Positions 16,996-26,786 of a stretch of DNA of 64,000 nt are shown here, one piece after another. The notes beneath the pieces were generated by a model. The model was not told the origin of the DNA. It did no database searches and was given only the letters and a program-made list of their open reading frames with translations. The translations under genes were made by a program, and so were the position numbers. Source of the DNA: Corynebacterium hansenii (GTDB taxonomy: Bacteria > Actinomycetota > Actinomycetes > Mycobacteriales > Mycobacteriaceae). Each line of letters starts with the position of its first letter. The stretch's first letter is position 1. The DNA lies in assembly GCF_030408795.1 (NCBI RefSeq), contig NZ_CP047211.1, positions 1,426,001 through 1,490,000 on the forward strand. Direction: 5' to 3'.

Positions 16996-17898
16996 TTGAC
17001 CACCTCCGACAACAACACCAGCCACGGCACCGCCCGCGTCAAGCGAGGCCTGGCCGAGATGCTGAAGGGCGGCGTCATCATGGACGTCGTCACCCCGGAG
17101 CAGGCGAAGATCGCCGAGGACGCCGGCGCCACCGCCGTCATGGCCCTCGAGCGCGTGCCGGCGGACATCCGCGCCGAGGGCGGCGTGTCCCGCATGTCGG
17201 ACCCGGACATGATCGAGGGCATCATCGACGCCGTGTCCATCCCCGTGATGGCCAAGGCGCGCATCGGCCACTTCGTCGAGGCGCAGGTCCTCGAGTCCCT
17301 GGGCGTCGACTTCATCGACGAGTCGGAGGTCCTCACCCCCGCCGATTACGCCAACCACATCGACAAGTTCGATTTCACCGTGCCGTTCGTCTGCGGCGCC
17401 ACGAACCTGGGCGAGGCGCTGCGCCGCATCAACGAGGGCGCCGCCATGATTCGCTCGAAGGGCGAGGCCGGCACCGGCGACGTGTCCAACGCCGTCACCC
17501 ACATGCGCACCATCCGCGGGGAGATCAACCGCCTGAAGTCGATGGCCCCCGACGAGCTGTACGTCGCGGCCAAGGAGCTGCAGGCTCCCTACGAGCTCGT
17601 CCGCGAGGTCGCCGAGAAGGGCAAGCTCCCGGTGGTGCTGTTCACCGCCGGCGGCATCGCCACCCCCGCCGACGCCGCGATGATGATGCAGCTCGGCGCC
17701 GAGGGCGTCTTCGTCGGTTCGGGCATCTTCAAGTCCGGCAACCCGTCGGAGCGCGCGAAGGCGATCGTGCAGGCCACCCAGCATTACGACGACCCGAAGG
17801 TCATCGCGGACGTGTCCCGCGGCCTGGGCGAGGCGATGGTCGGCATCAACGTCGACGAGATCCCGCAGCCGCACCGCCTGGCCGAGCGCGGCTGGTAG
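16996..17898 (+). CDS. pdxS: pyridoxal 5-phosphate synthase, lyase subunit
   Basis: Makes pyridoxal phosphate from ribose-5-phosphate, glyceraldehyde-3-phosphate and ammonia supplied by PdxT. The 300-residue TIM barrel is nearly identical to the family throughout, with [20 protein letters not shown], the lysine in [13 protein letters not shown], and the second lysine region [17 protein letters not shown]. Translation starts at TTG 16996, preceded by AGAAAGCAGG. Its partner pdxT lies downstream, separated by tesB, an order also found in M. tuberculosis. Confidence 0.97.
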   Translation: MTTSDNNTSHGTARVKRGLAEMLKGGVIMDVVTPEQAKIAEDAGATAVMALERVPADIRAEGGVSRMSDPDMIEGIIDAVSIPVMAKARIGHFVEAQVLESLGVDFIDESEVLTPADYANHIDKFDFTVPFVCGATNLGEALRRINEGAAMIRSKGEAGTGDVSNAVTHMRTIRGEINRLKSMAPDELYVAAKELQAPYELVREVAEKGKLPVVLFTAGGIATPADAAMMMQLGAEGVFVGSGIFKSGNPSERAKAIVQATQHYDDPKVIADVSRGLGEAMVGINVDEIPQPHRLAERGW

Positions 17899-17923
17899 AA
17901 CCGCCCGCCCGCCGCCCGCCCAA

Positions 17924-17961
17924 GCGCCCGCACGCCGCCCGGCTGCGCGGCGCGCGGGCGC
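17924..17961 (+). terminator. GC hairpin after pdxS
   Basis: Two 15-base arms (17924-17938 and 17947-17961) are complementary with one mismatch and an 8-nt loop. No T-tract follows, so it may attenuate or stabilise rather than end transcription into tesB. Confidence 0.4.
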
Positions 17962-17980
17962 ATGGGCGATACTGGGGAAC

Positions 17981-18862
17981 ATGCCTGACATCCGCGAAGT
18001 GCTCGACCTCGAGCGCATCGACCGCGACATCTACCGCGGCCCCGTCATCGAATCGGTTCTGCAGCGCACGTTCGGCGGCCAAGTCGCCGGGCAGGCCCTG
18101 GCGGCGGCGACGCGGACGGTCGATTCCGAGTTCACCGTCCATTCGCTGCACGCCTACTTCGTCGGCCCCGGGCGCCCGCACATCCCCACGACGTATCTGG
18201 TCGACCGCATCCGCGATGGGCGGTCCTTCGTCCACCGCCACGTGCGCGCCGTGCAGGACGGCCGGACCATCTTCATGATGCAGGCCAGTTTCCACCGCCG
18301 GGGCGATTCCGGCATCGAGCATTCGGACAGGATGCGCGACGTCCCCGATCCCGAGGACGTGCCGGTCGACGTGTCCAAGATGTCCCGCGGGCGCCGCCTC
18401 CTTTTCCAGGAGTGGTCGGACTGGGACATCCGCGTGGTCCCGCCGGAGCTGTACTCGCAGAACCCGTACACGCCGTCGCAGCAGGTCGTCTGGTTCCGGG
18501 CCAAGGAGGAGCTGCCCGACGACGACACGTTCCACGTGTCCACGCTGGCGTACATGTCGGACATGACGTTGCTGTCGTCGGCGAAGGTCCCGCACCCGGG
18601 CGTGAAGGTCCAGGAGGCGAGCCTCGACCACGCGATGTGGTTCCTGCGGCCGTTCCGCGCCGACGAGTGGCTGCTCTACGACCAGGTGTCTCCCTCGGCC
18701 CACGCCGGTCGCGCGCTGACCCATGGGCGGATCTTCAACAGAGCCGGCGATCTCGTCGCCGTCGTCACGCAGGAGGGCCTGACCCGCCACCTGCCGCCCG
18801 GCATGCAGCCGGTGCCGTTCACCCCCGCGTCGCGGTCGAGGCTGGGGGAGAACATTGACTGA
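17981..18862 (+). CDS. tesB: acyl-CoA thioesterase II
   Basis: Hydrolyses acyl-CoA thioesters; 293 residues with the double hot-dog fold. Recognisable segments are FGGQVAGQALAAA near residue 31, VHSLHAYFVGPG near 52, and the active-site Asp in SLDHAMWFLRPF near 213. A GATACT hexamer lies 7 nt before the ATG, consistent with leaderless initiation. The gene sits between pdxS and pdxT, an old actinobacterial arrangement with no obvious metabolic link. Confidence 0.93.
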   Translation: MPDIREVLDLERIDRDIYRGPVIESVLQRTFGGQVAGQALAAATRTVDSEFTVHSLHAYFVGPGRPHIPTTYLVDRIRDGRSFVHRHVRAVQDGRTIFMMQASFHRRGDSGIEHSDRMRDVPDPEDVPVDVSKMSRGRRLLFQEWSDWDIRVVPPELYSQNPYTPSQQVVWFRAKEELPDDDTFHVSTLAYMSDMTLLSSAKVPHPGVKVQEASLDHAMWFLRPFRADEWLLYDQVSPSAHAGRALTHGRIFNRAGDLVAVVTQEGLTRHLPPGMQPVPFTPASRSRLGENID

Positions 18863-19487
18863 CGCCGCGAATGTCGCGGGGGCGGGTCCGGTCGTCGGCG
18901 TGCTGGCGCTGCAGGGCGGCGTCGTCGAGCACGAGCGCGTCCTCGACGAACTCGGCGTGGCGCACCGCAAGGTCCGCCTGCCGGAGCATCTCGACGGCCT
19001 GTCCGCGGTGATTCTGCCGGGCGGGGAGTCGACGACCATGTCCAAGCTCATGCGGTTCAACGGCCTGCTCGGGCCGCTTTCCGACGCCCTCCGGGACGGG
19101 CTCCCCGCATTCGGCACGTGCGCCGGGATGATCCTTCTGGCGTCGACGGTGCTGGATACCCGGGAAGACGCGGTGCAGCTCGGCGCGCTCGACGCGACGG
19201 TGCGGCGCAACGCCTTCGGCCGACAGGTGGATTCCTTCGAGACGGACCTGGCCTTCGCGGGCATCGACGGCCCCGTGCCCGCGACGTTCATCCGCGCGCC
19301 GTGGGTCGAGTCCGTCGGCGACGGCGTCGAGGTGCTGGCCACGGTGCCGGAGGGCCCGGCGGCCGGCGCGATCGTCGCCGTGCGCGATGGCTCGGTGATG
19401 GCCACCAGCTTCCACCCGGAGGTCGACGGCGACGTCCGCGCCCACCGCCTGTTCCTGCGGGAGTGCGCCGGCCTCGAGGTGGGATGA
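18855..19487 (+). CDS. pdxT: pyridoxal 5-phosphate synthase, glutaminase subunit
   Basis: Class I glutamine amidotransferase that releases ammonia for PdxS. The 210-residue protein shows GVLALQGGVVEH at the start, GGESTTMSKL near residue 57, the nucleophile Cys in FGTCAGM near 88, and the catalytic His in SFHPEV near 190. Translation starts at TTG 18855 with GGGGAG upstream, overlapping the end of tesB by 8 nt. A TTG start is shared with pdxS. Confidence 0.96.
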   Translation: MTDAANVAGAGPVVGVLALQGGVVEHERVLDELGVAHRKVRLPEHLDGLSAVILPGGESTTMSKLMRFNGLLGPLSDALRDGLPAFGTCAGMILLASTVLDTREDAVQLGALDATVRRNAFGRQVDSFETDLAFAGIDGPVPATFIRAPWVESVGDGVEVLATVPEGPAAGAIVAVRDGSVMATSFHPEVDGDVRAHRLFLRECAGLEVG

Positions 19488-19579
19488 GGGGGCTGGCCCG
19501 ATGCGGGTCGGGGCGGCGCCCTGCTGCGGTGCGATCGCGCCGCGTCATCCGATGTGCGGGTTTCGCCGGGTCGGGCCTG

Positions 19580-19585
19580 TATAAT
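19580..19585 (+). promoter_or_regulatory. consensus -10 TATAAT of yebC
   Basis: A perfect TATAAT about 90 nt before the yebC start, the only exact consensus -10 I noticed in the window. No good -35 is visible. Confidence 0.6.
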
Positions 19586-19677
19586 CGGCACGACCGCCGG
19601 AAAGGGTCCGGCGGACCGGTCGCCCCGGTCGAGGGGAGACCGGCATCCTCGAGACAAAAGGGAGTTTGGACCAGCAG

Positions 19678-20439
19678 ATGGCGGGCCATTCCAAGTGGGC
19701 GACCACCAAGCACAAGAAGGCGGCCAACGATGCCAAGCGCGGCAAGGAATTTGCCAAGCTGATCAAGAACATCGAGGTCGCGGCGCGCACCGGCGGTGGT
19801 GACCCCTCGGCGAACCCGACGCTGGACGACATGATCCGCAAGGCCAAGAAGGCCTCGGTCCCCAACGACAACATCGAGCGCGCCCGCAAGCGCGGCTCCG
19901 GCGAGGAAGCCGGCGGCGCGGACTGGGAGACCATCGTCTACGAGGGCTACGCCCCGGGCGGCGTGGCCGTCATCGTGGAGTGCCTGACGGACAACCGCAA
20001 CCGCGCGGCGTCCGACGTGCGTTCGGCGTTCAACAAGCAGAACGGCAACATGGGCGACTCGGGTTCGGTGGCGTACATGTTCGAGCGCAAGGGCGTCGTG
20101 ATCGTCCCCAAGGGCGGCGACGCCGGGCTGACCGAGGATGACCTGCTCATGGCCGTCCTCGACGCCGGCGCGGAGGAGGTCAACGACCTGGGCGAGAACT
20201 TCGAGGTCGTCAGCGCATTCACCGACCTGATGGCCGTGCGCACGGCTCTGGTCGACGCGGGCATCGAATACGACTCCGCGGAGCAGGATTACCGCGCGGC
20301 CACGGAGGTCGCCCTGGACGCCGACGGCGCGAAGAAGTTCCTGCGCCTGGTCGACGCCCTGGAGGATTCCGACGACGTGCAGAACGTGTACTCCAACGCC
20401 GACATTTCCGACGAGGTCCTCGCGGAGCTGGACGCCTAG
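19678..20439 (+). CDS. yebC: YebC/PmpR-family protein
   Basis: A 253-residue member of the YebC family, linked in other bacteria to transcription regulation and to relief of ribosome stalling. The N-terminus [23 protein letters not shown] and the three-domain pattern are typical. ATG 19678 gives the canonical start; a TTG at 19666 is nearer the AAAGGGAG ribosome binding site. As in M. tuberculosis it follows pdxT. In many bacteria it precedes ruvC; here two minus-strand genes intervene. Confidence 0.95.
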   Translation: MAGHSKWATTKHKKAANDAKRGKEFAKLIKNIEVAARTGGGDPSANPTLDDMIRKAKKASVPNDNIERARKRGSGEEAGGADWETIVYEGYAPGGVAVIVECLTDNRNRAASDVRSAFNKQNGNMGDSGSVAYMFERKGVVIVPKGGDAGLTEDDLLMAVLDAGAEEVNDLGENFEVVSAFTDLMAVRTALVDAGIEYDSAEQDYRAATEVALDADGAKKFLRLVDALEDSDDVQNVYSNADISDEVLAELDA

Positions 20440-20444
20440 GCGGT

Positions 20445-21386
20445 TCAGCGCACCCAGGGCGCCCGACGCCCCCGCGCCGACTCCAGCGCGCGCCCGAACA
20501 GGGCGCGCGCAGTCGTTTCCGGGGTTCTTCCGGTGGTCAGGTGGTCGGCCATGAGGAACACCGCGTCCCACCGCGAGTAGATCGCGGCGCGGCGCTCCAG
20601 GTCGGGGTCGGCGGCGGCGAGGTCGGAAATCACGCGTGCGTGCAACTCGGGGGAGATGCCCGCCAGATGGGCGACGTCGATGGCGGGGTCGGCCAGGGTC
20701 ATGTCGGAGAAGTCGATGAGGCCGAGCCGGCCCCGGCGGCGGTCACCGTCCCACCTCAGGTGCGTTTCGTGCAGGTCGCCGTGGATCAGCCGCGGCGGCA
20801 CCGGCTCATCGATGAACGTGGCCCCGGCCTCCGCCATGATCGCGCGGGCCGCGTCCGCATCGCGGGCGCCGAGGATCGGCAGGACGTGCTCGTCGACCGT
20901 GCGGGTCAACTTTTGGTGCTTGACCGGGAACCATGAAGCCCCTACGTCGGGCATGGAGGGTGCGTCGTCGCCCAGATGGTGCACGACGTCGAGCGTCCCC
21001 GCGAGATCCGCCGCGAGGGCTTCCCGTGGGCCGTCGTCAAGCGAGTCCCAGACCTCCTCCGTCAACGGGTACCCGGCGACGTGCGTGGCCAGCGTCAGGC
21101 TGCCGCCGTCGGTGGCCAATGCGCGCGGCACCCGGGCGGGCGCCCGCTCCGCGATCGCGGCTAGCACCCCGGCCTCCAGGTCGGCGCGCCCGACGACGCC
21201 GGGGGCGATGGCCAGGCGGGCGACGACGGTGGGGTCGGACGCGCCAGGAACGCCGGAAACCCCGGACAGGACCGCGACGTGGTGGTCGAGGCCCTGCTCG
21301 GGGAAATCGGCGCGCTCCCACGCCAATTCGGGGAAGGCGGTGCGGACCGCGTCGAGGACGTCGCGGCCGGGGGTCGGGGAATTCAC
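20445..21386 (-). CDS. phosphotransferase (aminoglycoside-phosphotransferase/choline-kinase-like fold)
   Basis: A 313-residue kinase-like protein of unknown substrate. The catalytic loop is HGDLHETHLRW near residue 213 and the metal-binding segment is LIDFSD near 236, as in the APH family. The GTG at 21386 begins 4 nt after the DUF3817 stop, so the two genes form a unit. Genes like this in actinobacterial chromosomes are usually housekeeping kinases for small molecules; nothing here points to antibiotic resistance. Confidence 0.8.
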   Translation of the reverse strand: MNSPTPGRDVLDAVRTAFPELAWERADFPEQGLDHHVAVLSGVSGVPGASDPTVVARLAIAPGVVGRADLEAGVLAAIAERAPARVPRALATDGGSLTLATHVAGYPLTEEVWDSLDDGPREALAADLAGTLDVVHHLGDDAPSMPDVGASWFPVKHQKLTRTVDEHVLPILGARDADAARAIMAEAGATFIDEPVPPRLIHGDLHETHLRWDGDRRRGRLGLIDFSDMTLADPAIDVAHLAGISPELHARVISDLAAADPDLERRAAIYSRWDAVFLMADHLTTGRTPETTARALFGRALESARGRRAPWVR

Positions 21387-21391
21387 GGCGG

Positions 21392-21853
21392 TCAGGCGAA
21401 CCACTCGGTCGGCGGGCCGGCGTTGAGCAGCAGCGCGAAGACGACGGCGACGCCGGCGACGATGGCCACCGCGGCGGCCAGCGGGTTGCGCACCACGGGG
21501 GCGAGGATCTTCTCCGGGAGCGTGCGCGGGGTCTCGTCGGTGTCGCGGAAGCGCCACGGGCCGTCGAGCTTGCCGGCGCGCTCGGTGGAGCGCTCGAAGG
21601 GCACCGTCATGTAGGGGATGATCGTCGAGGCGAGGCCCAGGATGCCGCGGCCGGTGGACCAGCCCTGGTTGATCCACACGAGGATGGTCACGGCGCCGTA
21701 GGACAGGAACACGAACCCGTGGATCGAGCCGCCGATGGTGGTGGCCAGCGGCATGTCGGCGGCATACTTCAGGATGATGCCGATGATGAGGATGGTCCAG
21801 GTGACCATCTCGGCCTGGGCGAGCTTCCGGTACAGGGTTTTGGGCGTGTCCAT
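21392..21853 (-). CDS. DUF3817 integral membrane protein
   Basis: A 153-residue membrane protein with four predicted spans (residues about 17-35, 42-60, 70-90, 125-146). GGSIHGFVFLSYG and WINQGWSTGRGILGLASTIIP are typical of DUF3817, a family of unknown function common in actinobacteria. A TAGTTT hexamer 8 nt before the ATG indicates a leaderless transcript. Confidence 0.85.
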   Translation of the reverse strand: MDTPKTLYRKLAQAEMVTWTILIIGIILKYAADMPLATTIGGSIHGFVFLSYGAVTILVWINQGWSTGRGILGLASTIIPYMTVPFERSTERAGKLDGPWRFRDTDETPRTLPEKILAPVVRNPLAAAVAIVAGVAVVFALLLNAGPPTEWFA

Positions 21854-21861
21854 GACCCAAG

Positions 21862-21867
21862 AAACTA
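21862..21867 (-). promoter_or_regulatory. -10 hexamer TAGTTT, leaderless promoter of the DUF3817 gene
   Basis: TAGTTT is followed by 8 nt and the ATG at 21853. No ribosome binding site is present. Confidence 0.5.
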
Positions 21868-22065
21868 CGTGGTGGCGGCGGCCTCGACCAAGACGGGAGG
21901 TGGCCTCATACTTTCGATTGCCCCTGCGCCGGGTGCGGTTCCCGCGCGTGCTTTGCGACGCGGGCGCACACGTGTTCGGATGATGTGGTATGAATGGGGC
22001 GGACGAGAGCGGGCGCGGATGCCCGCCGGGCGGATAGCGGCGCGAAAGCGGGAAGCGGGGCAGCG

Positions 22066-22575
22066 GTGGCCATTCGGGTCATGGGGATCGATCCGGGTTT
22101 GACGCGGTGCGGTCTGTCGGTCGCGGATGGCGGCCGGGGCCGGGCCGTGACCCCGGTGGCCGTCGGCGTGGCCCGCACGCCGGCCGACGTCGAGCTGCCC
22201 GAGCGGCTGCTGCGGTTGTCCAATGCCGCCGAGGAATGGATGGACCGGTACGAGCCGGACGTGGTGGCCATCGAGCGGATCTTCGAGCGCGGCAACGTGT
22301 CCACCGTCATGCAGACGGCGCACGGGGTCGGCGTGCTCATGCTCGCCGCGGCCCGGCGTGGGCTGCCGGTGCACATGTACACGCCGTCGGAAGTCAAGAA
22401 GGCGCTGACGGGCAACGGCCGCGCGGACAAGGCGCAGATGACCACCATGGTCACCAGGATCCTGGGGCTGTCCGAACCCCCTAAGCCGGCGGATGCCGCC
22501 GACGCCCTGGCGTTGGCCATCTGCCATTGTTGGCGCGCGCCGCTGCTGGCCCGCGCGAAGGAGGCATTGCGATGA
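22066..22575 (+). CDS. ruvC: Holliday junction endonuclease RuvC
   Basis: Cuts Holliday junctions during recombination with RuvAB. The 169-residue product has the RNase H-like acidic residues: Asp in MGIDPG near residue 8, Glu in AIERIF near 69, and the Asp pair in [12 protein letters not shown] near 147. I chose GTG 22066 because homology begins there ([11 protein letters not shown]) and GGAAG precedes it; a longer frame starts at ATG 21994. The stop overlaps ruvA as ATGA. Confidence 0.95.
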   Translation: MAIRVMGIDPGLTRCGLSVADGGRGRAVTPVAVGVARTPADVELPERLLRLSNAAEEWMDRYEPDVVAIERIFERGNVSTVMQTAHGVGVLMLAAARRGLPVHMYTPSEVKKALTGNGRADKAQMTTMVTRILGLSEPPKPADAADALALAICHCWRAPLLARAKEALR

Positions 22576-23207
22576 TCGCATCCGTGCGCGGCACCGTCAT
22601 CGACATGGGCGCGTCCCACGTCGTCGTCGAATGCGGCGGCGTGGGCCATCTGGTCACCGTCACGGCGCGGACGGCGGCGACGCTGACCCGCGGCGAGGAG
22701 GGTTTTCTGCTGACCACGCTGGTGGTCCGCGAGGACGCGATGACGCTGTACGGCTTCGCCGCGGCGCCGGAGCGCGAGATGTTCGAGTTGCTGCAGACGG
22801 TGTCCGGGCTCGGGCCGCGGCTGGCGATGGCCGTGCTGCAGGTCCTCGACCCGGCCGACGTGGCCGCCGCGGTGGCCGGCGGCGACGCGAAGCGGCTGCA
22901 GGCGGCCAACGGCGTGGGCAAGCGGATGGCCGAGCGCATGCTCGTGGAGCTCAAGGACAAGGTCGCGTCCTTCGCCGCACCGACATCGGCGGATGCGGCG
23001 GGTTCGGGAGCGGGCGCCGCGGACGGCCGTCCCGGCGCCAACGCGAAGGGCCCGGCGGCCGACGCCGATCAGGTGGTCGGTGCCCTCACGGGCCTCGGTT
23101 TCAGCGAGCAGGAGGCCTCGGCCGCCGTCGAAGAAGTTCTGGCGGCGGACCCCGCACTCGATACCTCGGCGGCGCTCCGCGCGTCGCTCAAGGCGCTGGG
23201 TGCCTGA
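22572..23207 (+). CDS. ruvA: Holliday junction branch migration protein RuvA
   Basis: Binds Holliday junctions and loads the RuvB motor. The 211-residue protein has the N-terminal OB fold ([13 protein letters not shown]), two helix-hairpin-helix motifs ([12 protein letters not shown] and [18 protein letters not shown]) and a C-terminal UBA-like domain that contacts RuvB, joined by a long Ala/Gly/Pro linker near residues 136-158. The last 17 coding bases with the stop codon belong to a 20-bp sequence duplicated immediately downstream. Confidence 0.96.
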   Translation: MIASVRGTVIDMGASHVVVECGGVGHLVTVTARTAATLTRGEEGFLLTTLVVREDAMTLYGFAAAPEREMFELLQTVSGLGPRLAMAVLQVLDPADVAAAVAGGDAKRLQAANGVGKRMAERMLVELKDKVASFAAPTSADAAGSGAGAADGRPGANAKGPAADADQVVGALTGLGFSEQEASAAVEEVLAADPALDTSAALRASLKALGA

Positions 23208-23286
23208 GCCAGGCGCTGGGTGCCTGAGCCGGGGCCGACGCGAGTGACCGGGCAGCCGCGGCCGACGCGGGTGACCGGGCAGCTGC
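23191..23286 (+). repeat. two tandem duplications at the 3-prime end of ruvA
   Basis: A 20-bp unit covering the last ruvA codons and stop (23191-23210) is repeated exactly at 23211-23230. Directly after it a 27-bp unit at 23233-23259 is repeated at 23260-23286 with two differences. Both lie in the ruvA-ruvB gap, which in most relatives is very short. Confidence 0.85.
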
Positions 23287-23333
23287 GGCCGGTGGCGACG
23301 ACGGCGGACGGGATGGCGAAGCGTGAAGGGGAA

Positions 23334-23339
23334 TAGGAT
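23334..23339 (+). promoter_or_regulatory. -10 hexamer TAGGAT, leaderless promoter of ruvB
   Basis: TAGGAT lies 8 nt before the ruvB ATG, so ruvB may be transcribed separately from ruvCA. A GAAGGGGA about 15 nt upstream is too distant for a standard ribosome binding site. Confidence 0.45.
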
Positions 23340-23347
23340 GACTGATC

Positions 23348-24397
23348 ATGTCTGATGTGGAGCGCACCGAGTTCAACCTCACCGGCCCGCGCGACGTCGA
23401 TGCGCGCGCCCAGTCGGCCGAGGTCGATGCCGAGGTCAGCCTGCGCCCGAAGTCGCTCGACGAGTTCATCGGGCAGCCGAAGGTGCGCAGCCAGCTCGAG
23501 CTCGTCCTCGGCGGCGCGCGCGGCCGGGGAGTGACGCCCGACCACATCCTGCTGTCCGGTCCGCCCGGCCTGGGCAAGACGACGATGGCCATGATCATCG
23601 CCCAGGAACTCGGGACCTCGCTGCGCATGACGTCGGGCCCCGCACTGGAGCGGGCCGGCGATCTCGCTGCGATGCTGTCGAACCTCATGGAGGGCGACGT
23701 CCTCTTCATCGACGAAATCCACCGCATCGCGCGCCCGGCCGAAGAGATGCTCTACATGGCCATGGAGGACTTCCGCATCGACGTCATCGTGGGCAAGGGA
23801 CCGGGCGCGACCTCCATCCCGTTGGAAATCCCCCCGTTCACGCTGGTGGCGGCGACCACCCGTTCGGGCATGCTCACCGGCCCGCTGCGCGACCGCTTCG
23901 GCTTCACGGCCCAGATGGAGTTCTACGACGTCCCCGATCTGACGAAGGTGGTCACCCGCGCCGCAGGCATCCTCGGCGTGGAGGTAAGCGCCGACGCGGC
24001 CGTGGAGATCGCATCGCGCTCGCGCGGCACCCCGCGCATCGCCAACCGCCTGCTGCGCCGCGTCCGGGACTTCGCCGACGTCCACGCCGGGGGAGTCATC
24101 GACCTCGGCGCCGCGAAGGCGGCGCTGCTGGTCTTCGACGTCGACGAGCTCGGCCTCGACCGGCTGGACCGCGCCGTGCTCGACGCCCTGGTCCGGGGCC
24201 ACGGCGGCGGGCCCGTCGGCGTCAACTCCCTGGCGCTGGCGGTGGGCGAGGAACCCGGCACCGTGGAGGAAGTCTGCGAACCGTACCTGGTGCGCGCCGG
24301 AATGATCGCCCGCACCTCCCGGGGCCGCGTGGCCACCACCACGGCGTGGCGGCACCTCGGCCTCGAACCGCCGGAAGGCGCCATCGGCCTGCGCTGA
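23348..24397 (+). CDS. ruvB: Holliday junction branch migration ATPase RuvB
   Basis: AAA+ motor that drives branch migration with RuvA. The 349-residue protein has Walker A GPPGLGKT near residue 71, Walker B FIDEIH near 120, sensor TTRSG near 175 and the C-terminal winged-helix domain ([13 protein letters not shown], then RTSRGRVAT). It begins [11 protein letters not shown]. It is separated from ruvA by duplicated sequence and carries its own promoter signal. Confidence 0.97.
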   Translation: MSDVERTEFNLTGPRDVDARAQSAEVDAEVSLRPKSLDEFIGQPKVRSQLELVLGGARGRGVTPDHILLSGPPGLGKTTMAMIIAQELGTSLRMTSGPALERAGDLAAMLSNLMEGDVLFIDEIHRIARPAEEMLYMAMEDFRIDVIVGKGPGATSIPLEIPPFTLVAATTRSGMLTGPLRDRFGFTAQMEFYDVPDLTKVVTRAAGILGVEVSADAAVEIASRSRGTPRIANRLLRRVRDFADVHAGGVIDLGAAKAALLVFDVDELGLDRLDRAVLDALVRGHGGGPVGVNSLALAVGEEPGTVEEVCEPYLVRAGMIARTSRGRVATTTAWRHLGLEPPEGAIGLR

Positions 24398-24464
24398 AGC
24401 CGGCCGGCGGAGTGACGCACGTCTCAACGGGCGGTGGGATCGCCGTGGCGCGGGGGTCAACCGT

Positions 24465-24470
24465 TAGACT
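24465..24470 (+). promoter_or_regulatory. -10 hexamer TAGACT, leaderless promoter of yajC-secDF
   Basis: TAGACT lies 8 nt before the yajC ATG at 24479, without a ribosome binding site. Confidence 0.5.
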
Positions 24471-24478
24471 CTCCGCTC

Positions 24479-24823
24479 ATGGACCCGATTCTTCTCCTGA
24501 TCCTCATGGTCGTTCTGCTGGCGCTGCCCATCTGGACGACCTTCCGCCAGAACAAGCAGCTCCGCCAGATCCGCGAGATGCAGTCGCGTCTCGCCCCGGG
24601 CGCCGAGGTGCTCACCGGCTCCGGCCAGCACGGCATCGTGGTCGCCGTGGACGAGAAGACCGTTGATCTGGAGATCGCGGAGGGCATCGTCACTCGTTGG
24701 GAACGGGCCGCCATCGTCCGCAACGTGAACGAGGAAGAGGCCAAGGCCGCCCCGCAGGCCAACCAGCCGGCGACCGAGCCGGAGGCCACCAACCGCAACG
24801 CCACCGGAGACGACGCCGCCTAA
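24479..24823 (+). CDS. yajC: preprotein translocase accessory subunit YajC
   Basis: A 114-residue single-span membrane protein that joins SecDF. One N-terminal transmembrane helix (residues 3-20) is followed by RQNKQLRQIREMQSRLAPGAEVLTGSGQHG, the typical YajC soluble segment, and a Pro/Ala/Asn-rich tail. It opens the yajC-secD-secF operon. Confidence 0.93.
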   Translation: MDPILLLILMVVLLALPIWTTFRQNKQLRQIREMQSRLAPGAEVLTGSGQHGIVVAVDEKTVDLEIAEGIVTRWERAAIVRNVNEEEAKAAPQANQPATEPEATNRNATGDDAA

Positions 24824-24900
24824 ACCAGGCGCACCGGCCCGTCGCATGGCGCGGGCCCGACCCGGAGTCCACCGACCCCGCACACCCCCAGGAGTTACCC

Positions 24901-26784
24901 TTGGCAAGCTCATCCCGCGGCGTCAACCGCGGTTTCCGCGCGAAGTGGCCGCAGTGGTCGCTGCTGCTGTTCGTGGCCTTGCTCGTGCTGACCTACGCCC
25001 TGGTGTTCTTCACCGGCAACCGTGAGGCCACGCCGAAGCTCGGCATCGATCTGCAGGGCGGCACCCGCGTCACCCTGGTCCCGCAGGGCGAGAAGCCCAC
25101 GCAGGACCAGCTCGACCAGGCGCGCCGCATCCTCGAAAACCGCGTCAACGGCATGGGCGTCACCGGCGCGAAGGTCGTCGCCGACGGCGACACGCTCGTC
25201 ATCACGGTTCCGGGCGAGGATTCGCAGGAGGCCCGCGCCCTCGGCCAGACGTCCCAGTTGTTCTTCCGCCCCGTCGCCTCTCCGGGCAACCCGGACGAGG
25301 CTGCCCTGGCCGACGTGGCCAAGAAGATGGCGGAGGACTGGGTTTCCGTCGGCCTGCTGACGCCCGAGGAAGCCAACGCGAACCTCAAGGAGCTTCACGA
25401 GCAGTGGGGCAACAACACCAAGCAGCGCCGCGAGGCCTTCGAAAAGCAGAACCCGGGCCAGCCGGTGCCCGCCGACCTGCAGCGCGATCTGGGCGAGGTC
25501 CCGACGGTCGGCGTGAAGGCCGCGCCCGAGCCCGCGAACTCCGTCGAGGCCGCCGAGCGCCGCGAAAAGGTGCGCGACGTCCTCCTGGACTCCCGCCAGT
25601 CGGATGATCCGACGAAGCTGTTCGCTGCGACGACGCTGATGCGTTGCGAGGACCCGAAGGCGCCAGACCCGCTCGCCGGTTCCGACGACCCCGCCAAGCC
25701 GCTGGTCACCTGCGACCCGAACAACCCGGGCGGGGCGATGCTGCTCGACCCGGCCCCGCTGCTCGTCGGCGAGACAGACCAGATCCACGGCAAGCGCCTG
25801 TCCGGCGACGACATCGATACCGATGCCCCGATCAACGGCGGCTACAACCAGCAGGCCGGCGGAGTCGAGGTGTCCTTCAAGTTCAAGTCCGGCCAGGGTG
25901 ACGCCGGCGCCGCCACCTGGACGAAACTGACCACCGACTACCTGCAGCGCCAGGTGGCCATCGTGCTCGATTCGCAGGTGCTCTCCGCTCCGAGAATCAA
26001 CGAGGCGACGCCGGTTGGCCGGGCCACCAGCATCACGGGCAACTTCTCCATCGGGGAGGCCCAGGCGCTGGCGAACAACCTGCGCTACGGCGCGCTGCCG
26101 CTGAGCTTCGCCGGCGAGGACGGTGAGCCGGGGGGCACCGCGACGACCATCCCCGCGACCATGGGTGCCGCGTCGCTGTCGGCGGGCGTGCTCGCCGGCC
26201 TGGTCGGCATCGGTTTGATCGTGCTTTACGCCCTTGCGCTGTACCGCGGCCTCGGCGCCATTTCGATCCTCTCGCTGGCCGCGTCCGGCGCCATGGTCTA
26301 CGGCGTTCTGGTCCTCCTGGGCCGATGGATCGGCTACTCGCTGGACCTGGCCGGCATCGCGGGCATCATCATCTCCATCGGCACCACCGCGGACTCGTTC
26401 ATCGTGTTCTTCGAGCGCATCAAGGACGAGCTGCGCACCGGCCGGACGTTCCGCTCCGCGGTGCCGCATGCGTGGCGCAGCGCGCGCCAGACGATCCTGG
26501 CGGGCAACTTCGTGTCCGTCATCGCCGCCGTCGTGCTGTACACGCTGGCCGTCGGCGACGTCCGCGGTTTCGCGTTCACCCTCGGCCTGTCCACGGTCTT
26601 CGACATCATCACCGCCTTCCTGGTCACCGCGCCGCTGGTGATCCTGGCGACGCGCAAGTTCCCGTCGCTGGCGAAGCCGTCGCTCAACGGGTTCGGCGCC
26701 GTGATGGAGCTCGCTTCGGACCGTGGCGCCAACCGTCGTAAAGCGGGCCGGTCGGCCCGCACCGAGTACCAGGAGGTGAAGTAG
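24901..26784 (+). CDS. secD: protein translocase subunit SecD
   Basis: Proton-driven partner of SecYEG that pulls exported proteins outward. The 627-residue protein has an N-terminal span (residues about 19-39), the motif LGIDLQGGTRVTL near 49, a large extracytoplasmic domain, and five C-terminal spans of the RND type with GIIISIGTTADSFIVFFERIKDE. It starts at TTG 24901 with AGGAG 6 nt upstream. SecF follows after 2 nt with a very strong ribosome binding site. Confidence 0.96.
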   Translation: MASSSRGVNRGFRAKWPQWSLLLFVALLVLTYALVFFTGNREATPKLGIDLQGGTRVTLVPQGEKPTQDQLDQARRILENRVNGMGVTGAKVVADGDTLVITVPGEDSQEARALGQTSQLFFRPVASPGNPDEAALADVAKKMAEDWVSVGLLTPEEANANLKELHEQWGNNTKQRREAFEKQNPGQPVPADLQRDLGEVPTVGVKAAPEPANSVEAAERREKVRDVLLDSRQSDDPTKLFAATTLMRCEDPKAPDPLAGSDDPAKPLVTCDPNNPGGAMLLDPAPLLVGETDQIHGKRLSGDDIDTDAPINGGYNQQAGGVEVSFKFKSGQGDAGAATWTKLTTDYLQRQVAIVLDSQVLSAPRINEATPVGRATSITGNFSIGEAQALANNLRYGALPLSFAGEDGEPGGTATTIPATMGAASLSAGVLAGLVGIGLIVLYALALYRGLGAISILSLAASGAMVYGVLVLLGRWIGYSLDLAGIAGIIISIGTTADSFIVFFERIKDELRTGRTFRSAVPHAWRSARQTILAGNFVSVIAAVVLYTLAVGDVRGFAFTLGLSTVFDIITAFLVTAPLVILATRKFPSLAKPSLNGFGAVMELASDRGANRRKAGRSARTEYQEVK

Positions 26785-26786
26785 CC

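Noticed and set aside
20445..21386. APH-fold gene as an aminoglycoside resistance determinant
   Set aside because: It is embedded in housekeeping genes, is not flanked by mobile DNA, and the fold is shared by many metabolic kinases. The same applies to 44102-45295.
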